A stretch of DNA of 64,000 bases, from positions 7,958,501 through 8,022,500 of the forward strand of contig OX463827.1 in the NCBI GenBank assembly GCA_949825045.1, read 5' to 3'. The notes under the pieces are model-generated. The model searched no databases and had not been told where the DNA came from. It saw nothing but the letters and a program-made list of their open reading frames with translations. Shown here piece after piece: positions 20,886 through 32,656 of this stretch. The position numbers were made by a program, and so were the translations under genes. Origin of the DNA: Argyresthia goedartella. Lineage: Eukaryota > Arthropoda > Insecta > Lepidoptera > Argyresthiidae. Position 1 is the stretch's first letter; every line of letters begins with the position of its first letter.

Positions 20886-23702
20886 CCCTTAAAGTCGCAG
20901 AGAAAAACATATCTGCATACCGAGTTTTTGGTTTATGTTTATGTTTTCATACATATTTAGGGGTAAAAAAAAATATTGGAAAAAATCTACAGATTTCGGT
21001 TTTTTGGAAAATTTATGTTCGCTACAGTGAACATTGCCACTGGCCTAATGATTTACGTATTCAGAGATCTGTTCTCTGTGGTGAGCATCGCCACTATTAC
21101 AGGTTTGTAAATAAAACTATTATGGATATAATTGGAGATAATGTATTGAAAAACAATCGGATAAATTTATTTTGTGTGGAAATCAAGTTGACAGTTTCTA
21201 GGATTCTTTCCTGTTACAAAACACAGCCGAACCTGACATTTCATACAAAAAACTGTTGTGTTTTTATTGCAGAATCGGCATCGACCCACATCACTCATCA
21301 CCATAAAGTGACCAACACCATCATACCTTATTTGGTCTCCTGGCCTGGCTATTGCAGGTCGTTTAATGACGCTCTCAGTAGATCTTTGACGAGGTGTTTC
21401 TCTGTCCACTTTGAGGAGACCTTCGTATAACTCATACCTGAAAGCTTTGAGAGGCATGCGGCTTTTCTTCAGTTTTTCGCAGTTTCTTCGGTGCAAAAGC
21501 CAGGCGTTATTCACACATATGTCCAGAGTTTGGGCGAAGATTCCTACGTACCATCTGAACGATTTGAACGGAGTTTTGTATAGAGAAATCAACATATCTG
21601 CCAGATCTACTCCACCCATATGTTTGTTATATTGCCCGACTATTTCTGGGCAGTCGACATCAACTTTTGCCTTCTTCTCTTTGCAGTATCTTCGGATTTT
21701 TCGTACCGGATCCACAATAGGTGCTAATAAAAGTAACTGGCTTATTGTCGTTCCACCGAACTATAGAAAGCCTGTTTTTGTTATCAGATACTTGTGCGTA
21801 ATGGCCACGGTTATTCTTCTTCATTACCTTTTCGCTGGGCAGTATCTTTTCAGCACCTCTCAATCGATTACCACGTATTGTTCCAAGTCCGAAACAGCCA
21901 TAATTTTCGCGTAAAATGTAAAGTAGTTCCGGGCTCGTGAAGAAATTGTCGCAATAGATAATAGCCGGTTTTCTTTAGATACTTTGGCACAAAGCAATAA
22001 CAACTTGGGCACCAAATCCAAGGGTGCTTTCATCGTCTGTGAATTGGTGAAAACGGAATGTATCTTCTCCACCATATAAAACGAAGTCATATATCATTCC
22101 TGACACACCAGCGCGCACATAGTTTTTGAACCCCCATTTATTTGGTTTGTCTTTCATGTATTGTCTGCGCTTTCCAGCTTTGGTCTCTTTGTAGGGGATC
22201 ATCATCTCGTCATTGCTGAATTGGTCTTCGTCTTCTTGAGCCAAACAGTTTTGCCTAATCTTTTCGACGAAAGGGCGAATTTTGTAATACCTGTCACCAT
22301 TTTCCATCAAATTGTCAGCGAAATGCAGGTCGCCGAATTTGCCGATATCTTTTTAGAGGCATAATATCAGCTACTGGTGGGTACCTGAGCTTTTGGCTCC
22401 AGTAGTCTTTATAAGATGGCATTCCTACTATCCCCATTATTATATGTATTGCCAGAAAACTGCGTAATTCTCCCTCGTCTATGTTGATAGATCTTCCTGT
22501 GACAGATACTGAATATTTGTTGGTTTGTTCCACGATGTCTGTTAGGATATCAGTGGAGAAGAACTTGAAGAAATACTCAATCGATGAGCAATCTTGAGTG
22601 TTTGGATGTTCTGTTGTGTTCCGGTCACTTTCGATTGAAACATTGTGGCGAAACATAGCCTTTTTCCACTCAAAATTGAGGGTGAACTTAGGATGTCGTT
22701 TTTTCCTTTTGGATGGAATTATGCATGGGATAGGACGTCTGGCTCGGGTTTTTCTGGCTGATGTGTTTGGTGTCGGTGTCGGTATAGCAGGTGAAAGTGA
22801 TGGAATATCTGACAAAATCGGAACGTTGTTGTAATTTGGTTCATTCGATGGACTGGGATATACGTCATGAAGAATGGGTGTCAGTTGAACTCCCAAATGG
22901 TCTATAGATACTGTAGTCACTGGCATTGATTCAACAATTCCTTCAATGTCAGTTTCAACGTTGTCAGTGTGTCTGCCATTTTCATCATCAGAGTCTGAAA
23001 TATTCAACCTCTCCAGTGAAGAAGCAATAGAAGGAGTGCTCGAGGATATGTTAGAAGGCGTGGGAGGTATTTCATTCTCACTATCAGAAGCATTACTACA
23101 TTCAGATGGAGCTCGTTCTGTTGGCACAAACGCACAGATTCTGTCACTTCGTGTAAGAAGCTTGTCCTGTAGGCAAAATAAAACGAAAGTGCTCAGCATG
23201 CAACACATAAAGCAAAGGAAAACAAAAAAAAACAAATGAATCACAAAAAAAACCGTTTTAGGCAAAGTGGCAGTGTTCATCACAGAAAACATGCAAAGAT
23301 TGGGGTAGTTCTCTGCGTCGGTGGCAATGTTTGCTACAGAAAATAAACATTTTGAAAGTTATTTCGGATATGTTAGCAATGAAAAGTGTCAGTGATTTCT
23401 TAGAAAACAGGTTCTATAAATGTTATTTTCATCGTGCAGACAGAAAAAAGTATGTGAACCAGACTAAAACACCAAAAATAAAACAAATCACCTTCGAAAG
23501 CGCGAGCGGTTTCCGACGTGCCAACATTTTTGTTTTCACTGACAACTTTTTGTGTTGCCAGCTTTGAAATCATAATTTCTACTAACTGTCAACCAGTGTT
23601 GCTATTATTATTCAGAAATAAAACTTCAAATAAAACATTGCTTTAGGCTATGGATTTACAAATGTCACATGTTTGTCACAGTAAACACTGCTTCTTTAAG
23701 GG
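20886..23702 (-). mobile_element. piggyBac element 2, complete ends
   Basis: TTAA at 20882-20885 and 23703-23706 flank the 2,817-bp element. The left terminus is CCCTTAAAGTCGCAG and the reversed right terminus is CCCTTAAAGAAGCAG. Subterminal motifs also pair: CAGTGAACATTGCCACTGG near 21025 and GGTGAGCATCGCCACT near 21080 on the left, against AGTGGCAGTGTTCATCAC near 23265, GGTGGCAATGTTTGCTAC near 23320 and GTCACAGTAAACACTGC near 23677 on the right. These are good candidates for transposase binding sites. Confidence 0.92.
21167..23180 (-). pseudogene. piggyBac transposase, broken (element 2)
   Basis: A likely intron acceptor (TTTTGCCTACAG then GACAAG) sits near 23170, with the main exon following. 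The N-terminal part is acidic and serine-rich, then a basic run (RKTRARRP, PSKRKKRH). At 22315-22700 are IVGMPSYKDYWSQKLRYPP and LKRYRQIRR. Frame breaks are visible at about 22315 (shift), 21975-21977 (in-frame TAA) and about 21712 (shift). Catalytic positions remain readable: FSNDEMMIPYK, IIYCDNFFTS, and HMGGVDLADML near 21600. The C-terminal Cys-rich segment is CRFCNKNTTVFCMKC. It is related to, but clearly diverged from, the transposase of element 1. Confidence 0.9.
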
Positions 23703-24245
23703 TTAAGCGGTAGTGTAGGTTCGGGCTACTATCGCTACTAGGTGGCAGTTGTCGTGAAGCTGTGTCAGAGGCCCTAATAGGGCAGCTTGATAACTTCTGA
23801 CAGTCCGGTTGGTCACAAGCCCGACACCCCTCCCCCTCCTCCTCCGCCCATGCCCCCCGGAGGACACATTAATGGGCTACATTTATTACAATCGTTTACT
23901 AGGGTTATGAGTCAGAAAGGGTTGAGTTTCATCAAAACATGACCTCTCGTTAAAAGCATTCAGCACTATACGTGGTGGTTTTTCCGATTACATGTCGAAC
24001 ACGAACTATTCGGGGGGTTCGGCTAAGCCCCCCCAAGTCTTCAACCTAAGCTATCGCAGTGTCTTTCCCTAAAAGATGAACCATGGTTGGCCATTTCATG
24101 AAATGACCAATTTTATGAATAGCATGGCCACGACATACACAATAGGATAATATTCCTCACTGTCGCAAGCCATAGCGTATTCCAACGTCCCCGTCGCTCG
24201 AATATTCGCACTTGAGCGGTTTTCATGAAAATATCTACCAGAACT

Positions 24246-24306
24246 GACCGGAGCTGGTGACCTGAAGTATCAGGTCTCCAGCTCCGGTCTAACAAGTATG
24301 TTAGAC
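24246..24306. repeat. Two adjacent hairpins sharing the loop AAGTAT
   Basis: Hairpin one pairs GACCGGAGCTGGTGACCTG (24246-24264) with 24271-24289 with one mismatch; its loop is AAGTAT. Hairpin two pairs GTCTAAC (24287-24293) with GTTAGAC (24300-24306), and its loop is again AAGTAT. The two overlap by three bases. Confidence 0.9.
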
Positions 24307-24787
24307 TAAGATAGATAGATACTTCACCTATTTCCCAACTGCCCCCCTATAACTTCGAACCACAACGAAATGGGATTAATTCAGAGCAGTTTAATTTAAA
24401 CTCCAACAGGCGGCGTTGAAGACGGCTCGACCAATTTTTTTCTTTGGTGCAAGATGAATGCGGCAGACGATAAGCAAACAAACAAAAAAGGTAATTTTTA
24501 AATTTAGTCTTTTCTTACCGTTATTTAGTCTTACCGTAAGCGAGATTATTGGAAGAAAGACCATGTAATTGATTTAAAAAATAACAGATTTTCGGCTGAT
24601 TTGATTATGTGAATAAAAGGGTGAATTGAACTGAACTTTAACCTATTTAAAAAAAAAACATACGGGGAATAGAAATCGTTCAAATTCTAGGAATCACACT
24701 CCGCAATTAAAGATTTTTCCAATAGGATCAGATGCGTTCTGTTTACCAGAGTTTACCGATGAATGAAGAAAATAAAATGGTCATTAA

Positions 24788-24826
24788 AATAATGTCTTGT
24801 AGGAGGTCCCCATACAAGACATTATT
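24788..24826. repeat. Perfect 13-bp hairpin
   Basis: AATAATGTCTTGT (24788-24800) pairs exactly with ACAAGACATTATT (24814-24826) across a 13-base loop. Confidence 0.9.
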
Positions 24827-25039
24827 TTTGGTATTTGCTAATACCGCTAACAGAAATGGACGTTCTTTGAAAATTTTAAGTGTCTGCTTTTACGGTGTAC
24901 ATGAACTATGCATTACCGGTAGTGGTCTGAAAGATAACTTTGGATGCGTTCGGTTTACCAGATTTTACTGATGAACAATTAAACGACCATAAAATAAACT
25001 CTTGTATACCCGTTTAATTCATAACATCGCGTGTAATCC

Positions 25040-25218
25040 TTTTGCTGTTGTAGCGGCAATATAAATACACACTCTGTCCAAGTTTCAACTCTCTACCTAA
25101 TATCGTTCATCAGATAGAGCCCGCTGGCGGACAGACAGACAGACGGACAGACGCACAGATGGACAGACGGATGGTGGAGGCTTTACCGTGTGGCACCCTT
25201 CGGGTACGGAACCCTAAG
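25040..25218 (+). mobile_element. Family A repeat, 3' fragment
   Basis: The block TTGTAGCGGCAATATAAATA, a degenerate GACAGACAGACGGACAG run and the closing GGGTACGGAACCCTAAG are present. The front part is missing or too diverged to place. Confidence 0.75.
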
Positions 25219-25667
25219 ACGCAAGATAATGTTTTAGTGACGTCACTGTTTATGTTTCCCAAAACACAGGGTATCCTAGTGTGGGACCAAAAGCTATGTA
25301 GGTATGTGCCTTTACATTAATCCTAATTTATTAGGTTGAAAGGGAATAACCCGTTCTAATCGTCCAGAACCATTTATTTACACATCTATTAAATTTGTTT
25401 TGGTGGATTTGGACGGCAAGGCAAATTGCAGTGTAAAATTATTTATAAAATTTATTTTGCCTTTTCTAATGAAGAAATGTGTCGATGGAAAACGCAAGTA
25501 GGTGGATCTCAGAGGTAGATAAAATAATTGTCAGGAAATAAATCTTTTAAGAAAACACCTTTCAAAAAAGCTATCAAACAATCTTTGACGTCGTCCAACG
25601 TTTCCTGTCCTTTTAATTATTATTTGAGTATGTTTGAACAACAAATGTTTTAAGACAAATAATAACG

Positions 25668-26504
25668 ATGGAAATATCTTCAAGCACAAAGGAGGAACCA
25701 GTGCCTTCGGCCCTTCATGAAACAATGGAGGTACTGATTGAAGAATTAATCAAACCGAATTCTTTGAAAAATGACCTATTTTTTTCTGTGCTCCTCGTTT
25801 TAATGAAAGACAACAATTTAATACTTTTAAAAGCCAACAAAGAAGGCGCTATGAAGATTTTCGACTACATAATCTCACGAAAAGGCAAAAGCCCAACTTA
25901 TTATGAAGCTACTCATCTTCTAAAAGGTTTCCCAGACATGAAAGTGAAGCTGATAGCAAACTTCATGAATGACGTCGCGCTAATCATTCTCACAGTCACG
26001 GAATTGTGCAAGGAAACCTACTCTTTATGTTTACCAGTTAAACATTTCATTTCCATATCCGAGTTTGGAATACCGTTTTCTTTTCCTAACATCCAGGAAT
26101 TGACAAGTCTCGTGAGAGAACGATTGATATATCCGATCAAATGTGCTATTCTGAACCACTACAATAAGCCGAGTGCTAAGTTCTCCGGATTGCCGGAGGA
26201 CGCGTTGCATGATATCTTCAAACATTTGCCGATTAAGGACATCCTGAGCGTTTCGGAATCGTGCAAGAGACTGTATGAGGTTGTTCAAGGCGAGAGATTA
26301 TGGTTTCAGCTGTGCAAGAGAGATTTCCCGAAGCAGAGTATGGTCGAGAACGACTGGAGGTTTTCGTATATACAAATGTGCTTGAAGCGGGCGGCGTTTT
26401 TCAAATACAGTGGCGATGGAGTGGAAAGAACGACAAGTTCTGATGTTGATTACTCCTCTGTCGAAAGGCGACCAGACAATCCGAGGTGGGAAGTCATTTT
26501 GTGA
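25668..26504 (+). CDS. F-box protein, nutcracker/FBXO7-like
   Basis: An uninterrupted 278-codon frame starts at ATG 25668, the first Met in frame, and shows no intron. Residues about 175-220 are an F-box: FSGLPEDALHDIFKHLPIKD, then ILSVSESCKRLYEVVQGERL, then WFQLCKRDFP. This motif binds Skp1 and places the protein in an SCF ubiquitin ligase as the substrate receptor. Residues about 40-150 (FFSVLLVLMKDNNLILL ... MNDVALIILTVTELCKETYS) resemble the FP (Fbxo7/PI31) domain, which binds the proteasome regulator PI31. An FP domain before a C-terminal F-box is the order in Drosophila Nutcracker. The family assignment is from recalled pattern only. The protein ends shortly after the F-box with a Ser-rich, non-conserved tail. 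Lack of introns could mean a retrocopy or a naturally short gene. Confidence 0.75.
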   Translation: MEISSSTKEEPVPSALHETMEVLIEELIKPNSLKNDLFFSVLLVLMKDNNLILLKANKEGAMKIFDYIISRKGKSPTYYEATHLLKGFPDMKVKLIANFMNDVALIILTVTELCKETYSLCLPVKHFISISEFGIPFSFPNIQELTSLVRERLIYPIKCAILNHYNKPSAKFSGLPEDALHDIFKHLPIKDILSVSESCKRLYEVVQGERLWFQLCKRDFPKQSMVENDWRFSYIQMCLKRAAFFKYSGDGVERTTSSDVDYSSVERRPDNPRWEVIL

Positions 26505-26576
26505 TTCACTACAATTTCAATGAGATATTTTTTAATTTTTCCTCGCTTTCTTAACTTAATGTCACAAAAAGTTGAA

Positions 26577-26582
26577 ATTAAA
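26577..26582 (+). terminator. Possible poly(A) signal of the F-box gene
   Basis: ATTAAA, the commonest variant of AATAAA, lies 73 bases after the stop codon. No canonical AATAAA is closer. Confidence 0.4.
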
Positions 26583-26690
26583 TAGTTCATTAAAAAATTC
26601 AAATGTTATTTTAGTGGTAGAACAAACCTAGCTTGAATAGTCTACAAAAAACAGGTCAGTCTTCGCACGGAATACAATAATAATGCCATT

Positions 26691-26760
26691 TTAGGGTTCC
26701 ATACCAAACGGAACCCTATTACTAAGCCCGTCTGTCCGTCTGCTTGTCCATCAGGGGGCC
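26691..26760 (-). mobile_element. Family A repeat, short reversed fragment
   Basis: TAGGGTTCCATACC is followed at once by AAACGGAACCCTATTACTAA and GTCTGTCCGTCTGC, so only the terminus and microsatellite of a reversed copy remain. Confidence 0.7.
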
Positions 26761-29344
26761 AAGATTCTGCTAGCTTAATGACAATGATGCGACGGCGACG
26801 TTTAACTTTAGGTATCAATTATTTGGCGTTTGGAGAATATTTTTAGGTGATTAATGGTAGAAATTGAGGTTATTGGTAATCATATAAATTGGTTATAAAC
26901 CAAAGATGGGTTACAAATCGTCAGAAAAAAGATAACTAAACTTGACTGTCGTCGTCGAGTCATTGTCACTGATCGATCATTGTTTACCGGAATTGGGCCT
27001 CTATCCTTCAGCGGGCTGTATATCATAAACCGTAATACTCGTAGATATAGAGTTGAAAAGTACCCAGAATCTGTATTTGAAGCTGCAACAACAACTCATA
27101 ACGAACAATACGCATTTTATAAAATGGAAGGTGGACTCCATACAAGAGGGGTGTCTATTTGCATCTTTTCTTGTACGGTAGTACAGAACCCTTCGTGTGT
27201 AAGTCCAACTCGCACTAGACTGATTTTTATTATACTGCATTAAATATTCTCACTTGCTTCAGCCAATGCAGCTAAGTTCACTTCACTCATTGTTCCACTA
27301 TTGACGATGACTTTTCAAAGACATAAAAACAACTACTCGTAAAACTACTCCATCAAAACACACTCAACAATATATGTAAAATTATTTAAAATATTCAATT
27401 CTCTTCTTCAAAGAAGTCGTAATTACATAACAGATATAACTACATATGGGCTATCTTGCTTCGCTGATTACTCTCGCATACTGAATAAACGAAGCGAAGA
27501 CCATGGTTAGTGTTTTAAAGCAAATCACCTGCTACCAAGTGTATTGTGTTAACACAGCCCTTATCATACGCCTAATTGACATTAGATAACCTAGTTATCT
27601 ACTGAAAGGCGAAATTATTTGTATGTTACTTGACGGGTCTGTCAGGGTTTCACGTTTGCTTCTCACGCGGTAGGCTCCAACCCTGATGCTGACCATGTAA
27701 GTACCAACGAGATAAATAATGTATTTTTATTATTCTGTAAATGGGGGAGGTAATTAGGAGCTCGCCAGTCCCCCTAGTTTAGTTTTTTTTTTGAGGAAAG
27801 TTTGCCTTTAAGTTAATTATAATTTTTAAAATTTGAGGTTATATTTATGTCGCAATAATATCGTAGAATTGACAATATCATGATATAGCCAACGATGGTT
27901 GAATTAGCTACGACATTTACATGATATCGCTATGAAAGAGGAACCGTACAAGCAAACTTCAGACAGTCCTGTATCCTCTTTTTAGAGTTTTTTTTACTGT
28001 CGGAGACACGGGTTTCTTACACAAAAAAAACGAAGCGACAAACTAACTATCTGTAAAATGGCAGAATTCGGAACAAATGAAACATTTCTACTCAGAATTT
28101 CTATAAAAATCCGAATCAGGGCACCCCACTTCCTAAGCAGTCCTTCATAGGCAGTTTTGTGACTAGTCTCTAGAGTGTTTTTATGAGCCGGATTAAGGCA
28201 ATTTCGAACAATACCTCACAAAAAGGGGGGGGGGGGGTCTTGGCGCAGGGGGATGTCCAAAGGTACCGCTCCGCTCCCCTTCCCTCCGACCGTTTGCTTA
28301 ATGTCGTAGCGAAAATTATGTAACAAAAACATCAAATTTTTACAAAATTAAATAATTTATGTCTCAAAAACTATAAACATTTCCTCGCAAAAATAAAACT
28401 ATTCTAGGGGGACAGGGGAGCTATGAGCAGATTCAACTTTTTATATTGGAATCATTACAGGTGTCCCTAATACGAGAGAAAGGTGGAAAATCAAAACACA
28501 ACAATATAACCAAGCAATATAACACTCTAACACGACATATGCATATAATAGCTACAAATATTAAGTACTATAATATAAAACAAACCGAGTGGCTTTGCCA
28601 AATTCATATACACCTACAATTGCTACTCAATGCTTGTCTGACAATAAAGTTTATTGCTGACTCCTATTAAAATAATTAAATTAAATTTTAATTACCTTTG
28701 AATCCTACAAGAGGGTTCCCGGGGGGGTCCTTGATGATGATTCAAGTGTCCAGCAGTCTTCAATATCTGTTTGACCTTTGACATGATTTCTATGGTGGCT
28801 TTCTTGAAAATGTTGCGCTCGAGGGTTGCCATCAAAAAATGTAACGTTTGCCTATTTATATCAGTAACCGTTGCGATTACGAAAGACATTTCACCCAAAA
28901 AATGTAGCTACATATCTGTGTGCAAAATCTTTTGCACACAAAAGATCACTACTCCTTTTTTGTAGGGTCAACCGATTTCTCATACAAGTTCTTTTATAAA
29001 TAACAAGCATGTTCAGCTGATTCGTAAGAAAGAGTGAAAAATAAAGTTACTCTGATCAAATCGGTTCATAGTGAAAGTTGCCCAGAATTATTTCCCTAAT
29101 GTTACATTCTGTATTACGATTTTCTTTTATAATAAAGTACTTTTTATTCTATATAAAATGATTGGTCCTAAATCCAACCTTTTCCGTGCAGTATTTATGT
29201 AGCTACGTTTCTTTATTAAGCGCCTTTTTGTGATCCCAATGGTTACCAACTTAAATAAGAAACCGTTTTGTTTTTCCAGGAAACACTCAAACGCAATTTT
29301 CAAGAGTTCTCCAAGGTCATTTAGACAAAAGATATTTTTGACAT
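26761..29344. other. Intergenic sequence with repeat fragments
   Basis: About 27170-27230 holds a small family A fragment (GTACGGTAGTACAGAACCCTTC, interrupted). 28125-28420 is the partner of the repeat at 5695-5995 and includes a 13-G run at 28225-28237. No gene was recognised; open frames near 28446-28670 and 28692-28965 show no family features. Confidence 0.45.
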
Positions 29345-29520
29345 TTTTAGGGTTCCGTACCCGAAGGGTGCCAAACGGGACGCTATTACTAAGCCTCCGC
29401 TGTCCGTCTGACCGTCCGTCCATCACCGGGCTCTACCAAATCAACCGAAATAGGTAGAGGTCTGAAATTTTCACAGAGGGTGTACTTCTATCCGCCATGA
29501 CAAAAAAAAATAACCACACG
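29345..29520 (-). mobile_element. Family A repeat, reversed partial copy
   Basis: TAGGGTTCCGTACCCGAAGG opens the copy, followed by GTCCGTCTGACCGTCCGTCC and CTGAAATTTTCACAGAGGGT. It breaks off near 29510. Confidence 0.8.
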
Positions 29521-29525
29521 CATTT

Positions 29526-30020
29526 AATCATTTATCTACACACGTATCATAAACCCTCTTTACTGCGTTCAAAAACCGCACGTTACGATCAGCATTATGT
29601 TAAACTACTTGGTAAAAACTCGTTTCGTATCTGGAAAACTACACATTATGGTCATTATGTGTAGTTTTTCTACATATAATGACATTCAAATTTCGAACGC
29701 CGACGCCCGCCTGCATGCCGCCCCTAGTTTGTCTGTGAAGTTGGTACTGACATTCAAATTTAGAACGCCCGAAGTTGGTGCTACAGAACAAGCTAAACAA
29801 CTGCAGAGCCACAATGCCGGTCAAACATGCGGTTCCTGAACACATCAAAGAGAGCATATGATATGTGTGTAGATAAACTAGTGTATGTAACTGTACAAAA
29901 TTAGGCATTAAAACTCTCGAGTGATATTATTATAAAACTCGCCTTCGGCTCGTTTCATAAATCCACTCTCGAGTTTTAATGCCCTCCATTATGTAGCAGT
30001 CACATAAACTACTATTAAAG
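29526..30020 (-). mobile_element. Family D element, reversed and truncated copy
   Basis: It begins with TTTATCTACACACGTATCAT and TTTACTGCGTTCAAAAACCG, then repeats in reverse order the block found at 5069-5280. The inverted pair ATTAAAACTCTCGAGTG / CACTCTCGAGTTTTAATG is at 29912-29984. The copy ends near 30020 without the second terminal repeat. Confidence 0.75.
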
Positions 30021-30929
30021 ATCCCCTTACAAGATACGTGTTTATAACACGATTTTAATAAGATTATATGGTCATGTTGTTTGGTATTGTTTTGTTTTGT
30101 CCCCTCAGATAGATTTAAATTACGAATGGGAGCCGAGCACTTTTTTTTTTGTCACGATATTTAGGCACAGATATTCAATTATTCAGCCTACACGTAAGTA
30201 AACAGCCTTTGATCAATGTGCATGATGATGATTCAATTACTAATTGGCTGGCAAGGAAGAAAAATAAAATCTCGGTCTTGGATGTTTATGTGTGTGTACG
30301 TCACTGCTTCTAGTTCCCACGACATCGACACAGGCCATCCTAGTGTAGGGCCAGAAGCAAGCTGGTTCATTAGGTGTAACAGAAAGGTGTATTCATATTT
30401 AGGGGGTGTGTCGAGGACATAATTCTGAACGAATTTCACTATAAAACCAATTTGATTCCCGAGACTGGATTCCCGTGATGGATGATTTTTACATCCATGA
30501 CATAGATACATAATAGGTCTCTACAAGTGTGTACCCTTGGTGCACGAGTACGACTTGCACCTGACGGTTTATATTTACTGGGTAAACTTGAGCGCAATTG
30601 TACCTCTACAACCTCGATGTAGAAAAAGACGTGAAGCTATTTTTATTCTAAATTATGAGTAAATAACTTCCGGAGAATGATTTAAAATTTGTTCTCTACC
30701 AAAACCTATGTACCAAAGCTACATAATATGTAAAAGTTTAAAGACGGAATCGCGTAGCGTAAGTTTGGGCGGCAAATCCACGCTATGTCACTTTCATTCG
30801 TCAGTCTTTAATTGATCAACGGAAATAGCGTTGAGTCGATTTCCCGCCACAATTCATTCCTTGCCAAAATACTCCTTCAGGCATTCAGCTGGTTGAGGAA
30901 AACCCTACGACAACACTCAAAGGTAACTC
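30021..30929. other. Intergenic sequence with a SINE-like fragment
   Basis: 30255-30400 carries the body of the second SINE family (family C; GGCCATCCTAGTGTAGGGCC, GTCTTGGATGTTTATGTG), seen also at 41640 and 63815. No gene is seen in the remainder. Confidence 0.5.
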
Positions 30930-31370
30930 ACCAACGTTATTGGTCAACCTTGGATACCTGCAAGCAAGCCAGAAAGACCCTCCCGATGATCAGGCCCGGA
31001 TTATCGCGTAAGCTTCTGAAGCTCAAGAGGCCTCAGCTTCGCTTGGTAATCGGAGCGATAACTGGACACGCTTTGCCAAACAAACTTACACACTCTAGGT
31101 GTCACGGACAGCCCCCTGTGCAGAGCCTTCATGAAGGTCGAGGAGACAGCCACCCACGTCCTGTTGGAATGTTCCGGCGTGGCCATCTACCGGGCAACAC
31201 CTTGGTACGCCGAGGTCGCTCCAGAAAGTCGTCAGCAACATCAAGAGTCTGCTAGGCTTCCAACAGGAGCTGGGTTGGCAGGAGTACTACCCCCAACCTA
31301 CGTCACGCAAAATAGGCGCAAATTTAAGACGTCGAGTTGCGGAAAAGTGGCTCTCGATAAACTATAACTA
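30930..31370 (+). pseudogene. 3' fragment of a LINE ORF2 (I/Jockey-like)
   Basis: The plus strand reads RKTLPMIRPGLSRKLLKLKR followed by PQLRLVIGAITGHALPNK, then, after a frameshift, KVEETATHVLLECSGVAIYR and later a KSLLGFQQELGW block. This is the conserved end of non-LTR retrotransposon proteins (a tether region followed by a Cys/His knuckle before the C-terminus). Several frameshifts break it. The clade is given only as I/Jockey-like. Confidence 0.7.
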
Positions 31371-31636
31371 TATACTCGTTTAGGCACAGATTTGTTTCTG
31401 GGATCAGAAACAGTGGCGTCACACAACCACAACACGTTACAACATCCAAGACCAAGGCCCTTCTCTTCGTGCGCTTTCAGTATCGTGCGTATTTTTCACG
31501 CGGGACGCGGGCGCAATACTAACATCACCCGCTTGCGGGGTTCATCCCAAAGTATATACTTTCCCGGGGATATCCCGCAATGGTGATGAAACACGCATGA
31601 AACATAAAAGGCCTTTAAATCATATTTCATATATAT

Positions 31637-31998
31637 AATAATATCTTGGACACTATTGACACGTCATTGATCTAGCCCCAAACTAGGATTCTGGGTACTA
31701 GGCAACGATACACATACTTAAATAGATAAATATTATACTTAGATGTAAGTATAATATTTATCTATATAAGTATGTGTATCGTTGTCTAGCACCCAAGATA
31801 CAGGGAATCCTAGTTTGGGGCTAGAACAATATGTGTAAATAGTGTTTAAGGTATATTATATTATATAGATAGATAAACAACCATGACTAGGGTACAAAAA
31901 TCCGTTCTCGTCAAACAAATATTTGCCCCCACCGGGACTCGTACCCGGGACCCTTCGCTTCGTAGGCAGGGTCACTGCCGCCTCGGCCATTCGGGTCG
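31637..31998 (-). mobile_element. tRNA-derived SINE (family B) with an internal inverted duplication
   Basis: The head at 31920-31998 has CACCGGGACTCGTACCCGGG, the reversed B-box region. The tail side should run straight from GTACTAGGCAACGATACAC to AGATAGATAAACAACC. Instead 31640-31744 is followed by its own reverse complement at about 31752-31855 (TAAGTATAATATTTATCTAT ... CCTAGTTTGGGGCTAG), after which the normal head continues. Confidence 0.85.
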
Positions 31999-32656
31999 TA
32001 TATTAGTGAGGCCAAGCTAGGCTATGCTCGTCCCAAATCACGGTTCACTCCGGTATTGCCGTTAAAAGGGCGACAAAACGCTCAGCTCATGCCCGATGTG
32101 CCACCTGACGCTTCCACTATCATTGGCAGAAACTTTCCAATTCACATTGAACAGCGAAAAGTTGCCTTTGAACCGAAGGCCTTTGTGCTGAGGTGCATCG
32201 CAGACGGAACAAAAGATGGCTGGTTTGGTCTTGCTTGATTAAAATCTAACGATGAATTGAGGCGTGTGGGAGTGGCTTACGTAATGAACCTTTGAAGGTG
32301 TCAGCGCTTTTGTTGTAGGGAAGGACGTTGCCTTTTTCGTGGTGGCTAGTTTCGTATTTGTTTTAAGCTGTATTTATCTAAATATTGAATATTGTTTGAA
32401 TGCAAAAGGGCTGGTCAAGATACTGCTGCGGGAATTTGGTTACCCCTCACCTACGATGTCTCTTAGGCAGCACTAAATATGAGAATAATGTATCTAAATA
32501 CAAAATTGACGGCAATATTTAAAGGCAACAACTATAATGATCACCAAAATAATTTGTTCCTACCCAAAATGGGAAAATGCTGCCCAAAAATGGGTAAATA
32601 AATGATCACCAAAAGTTGCAGAAAATATCAAGGCAAAGTACTGCGGTAGCTTAGGT
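31999..32656. other. Intergenic sequence, nothing recognised
   Basis: No gene or matching repeat was recognised. GATCACCAAAA occurs twice around 32539 and 32605. Confidence 0.4.

Larger units (their letters stand above)
23707..25039. other. Intergenic sequence with hairpins
   Basis: 23730-23890 is pyrimidine-rich (CCCCTCCCCCTCCTCCTCCG). About 24005-24070 contains a reversed, diverged copy of the hairpin-lead block (TTCAACCTAAGCTATCGCAG). Two strong hairpins are listed separately. No gene is seen. Confidence 0.45.

Noticed and set aside
20807..21430. A 207-residue plus-strand protein
   Set aside because: It runs antisense to the piggyBac 2 transposase and across the element's left terminus.
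22598..23239. Plus-strand frames of 78 and 97 residues
   Set aside because: Both are antisense to the transposase N-terminal half.
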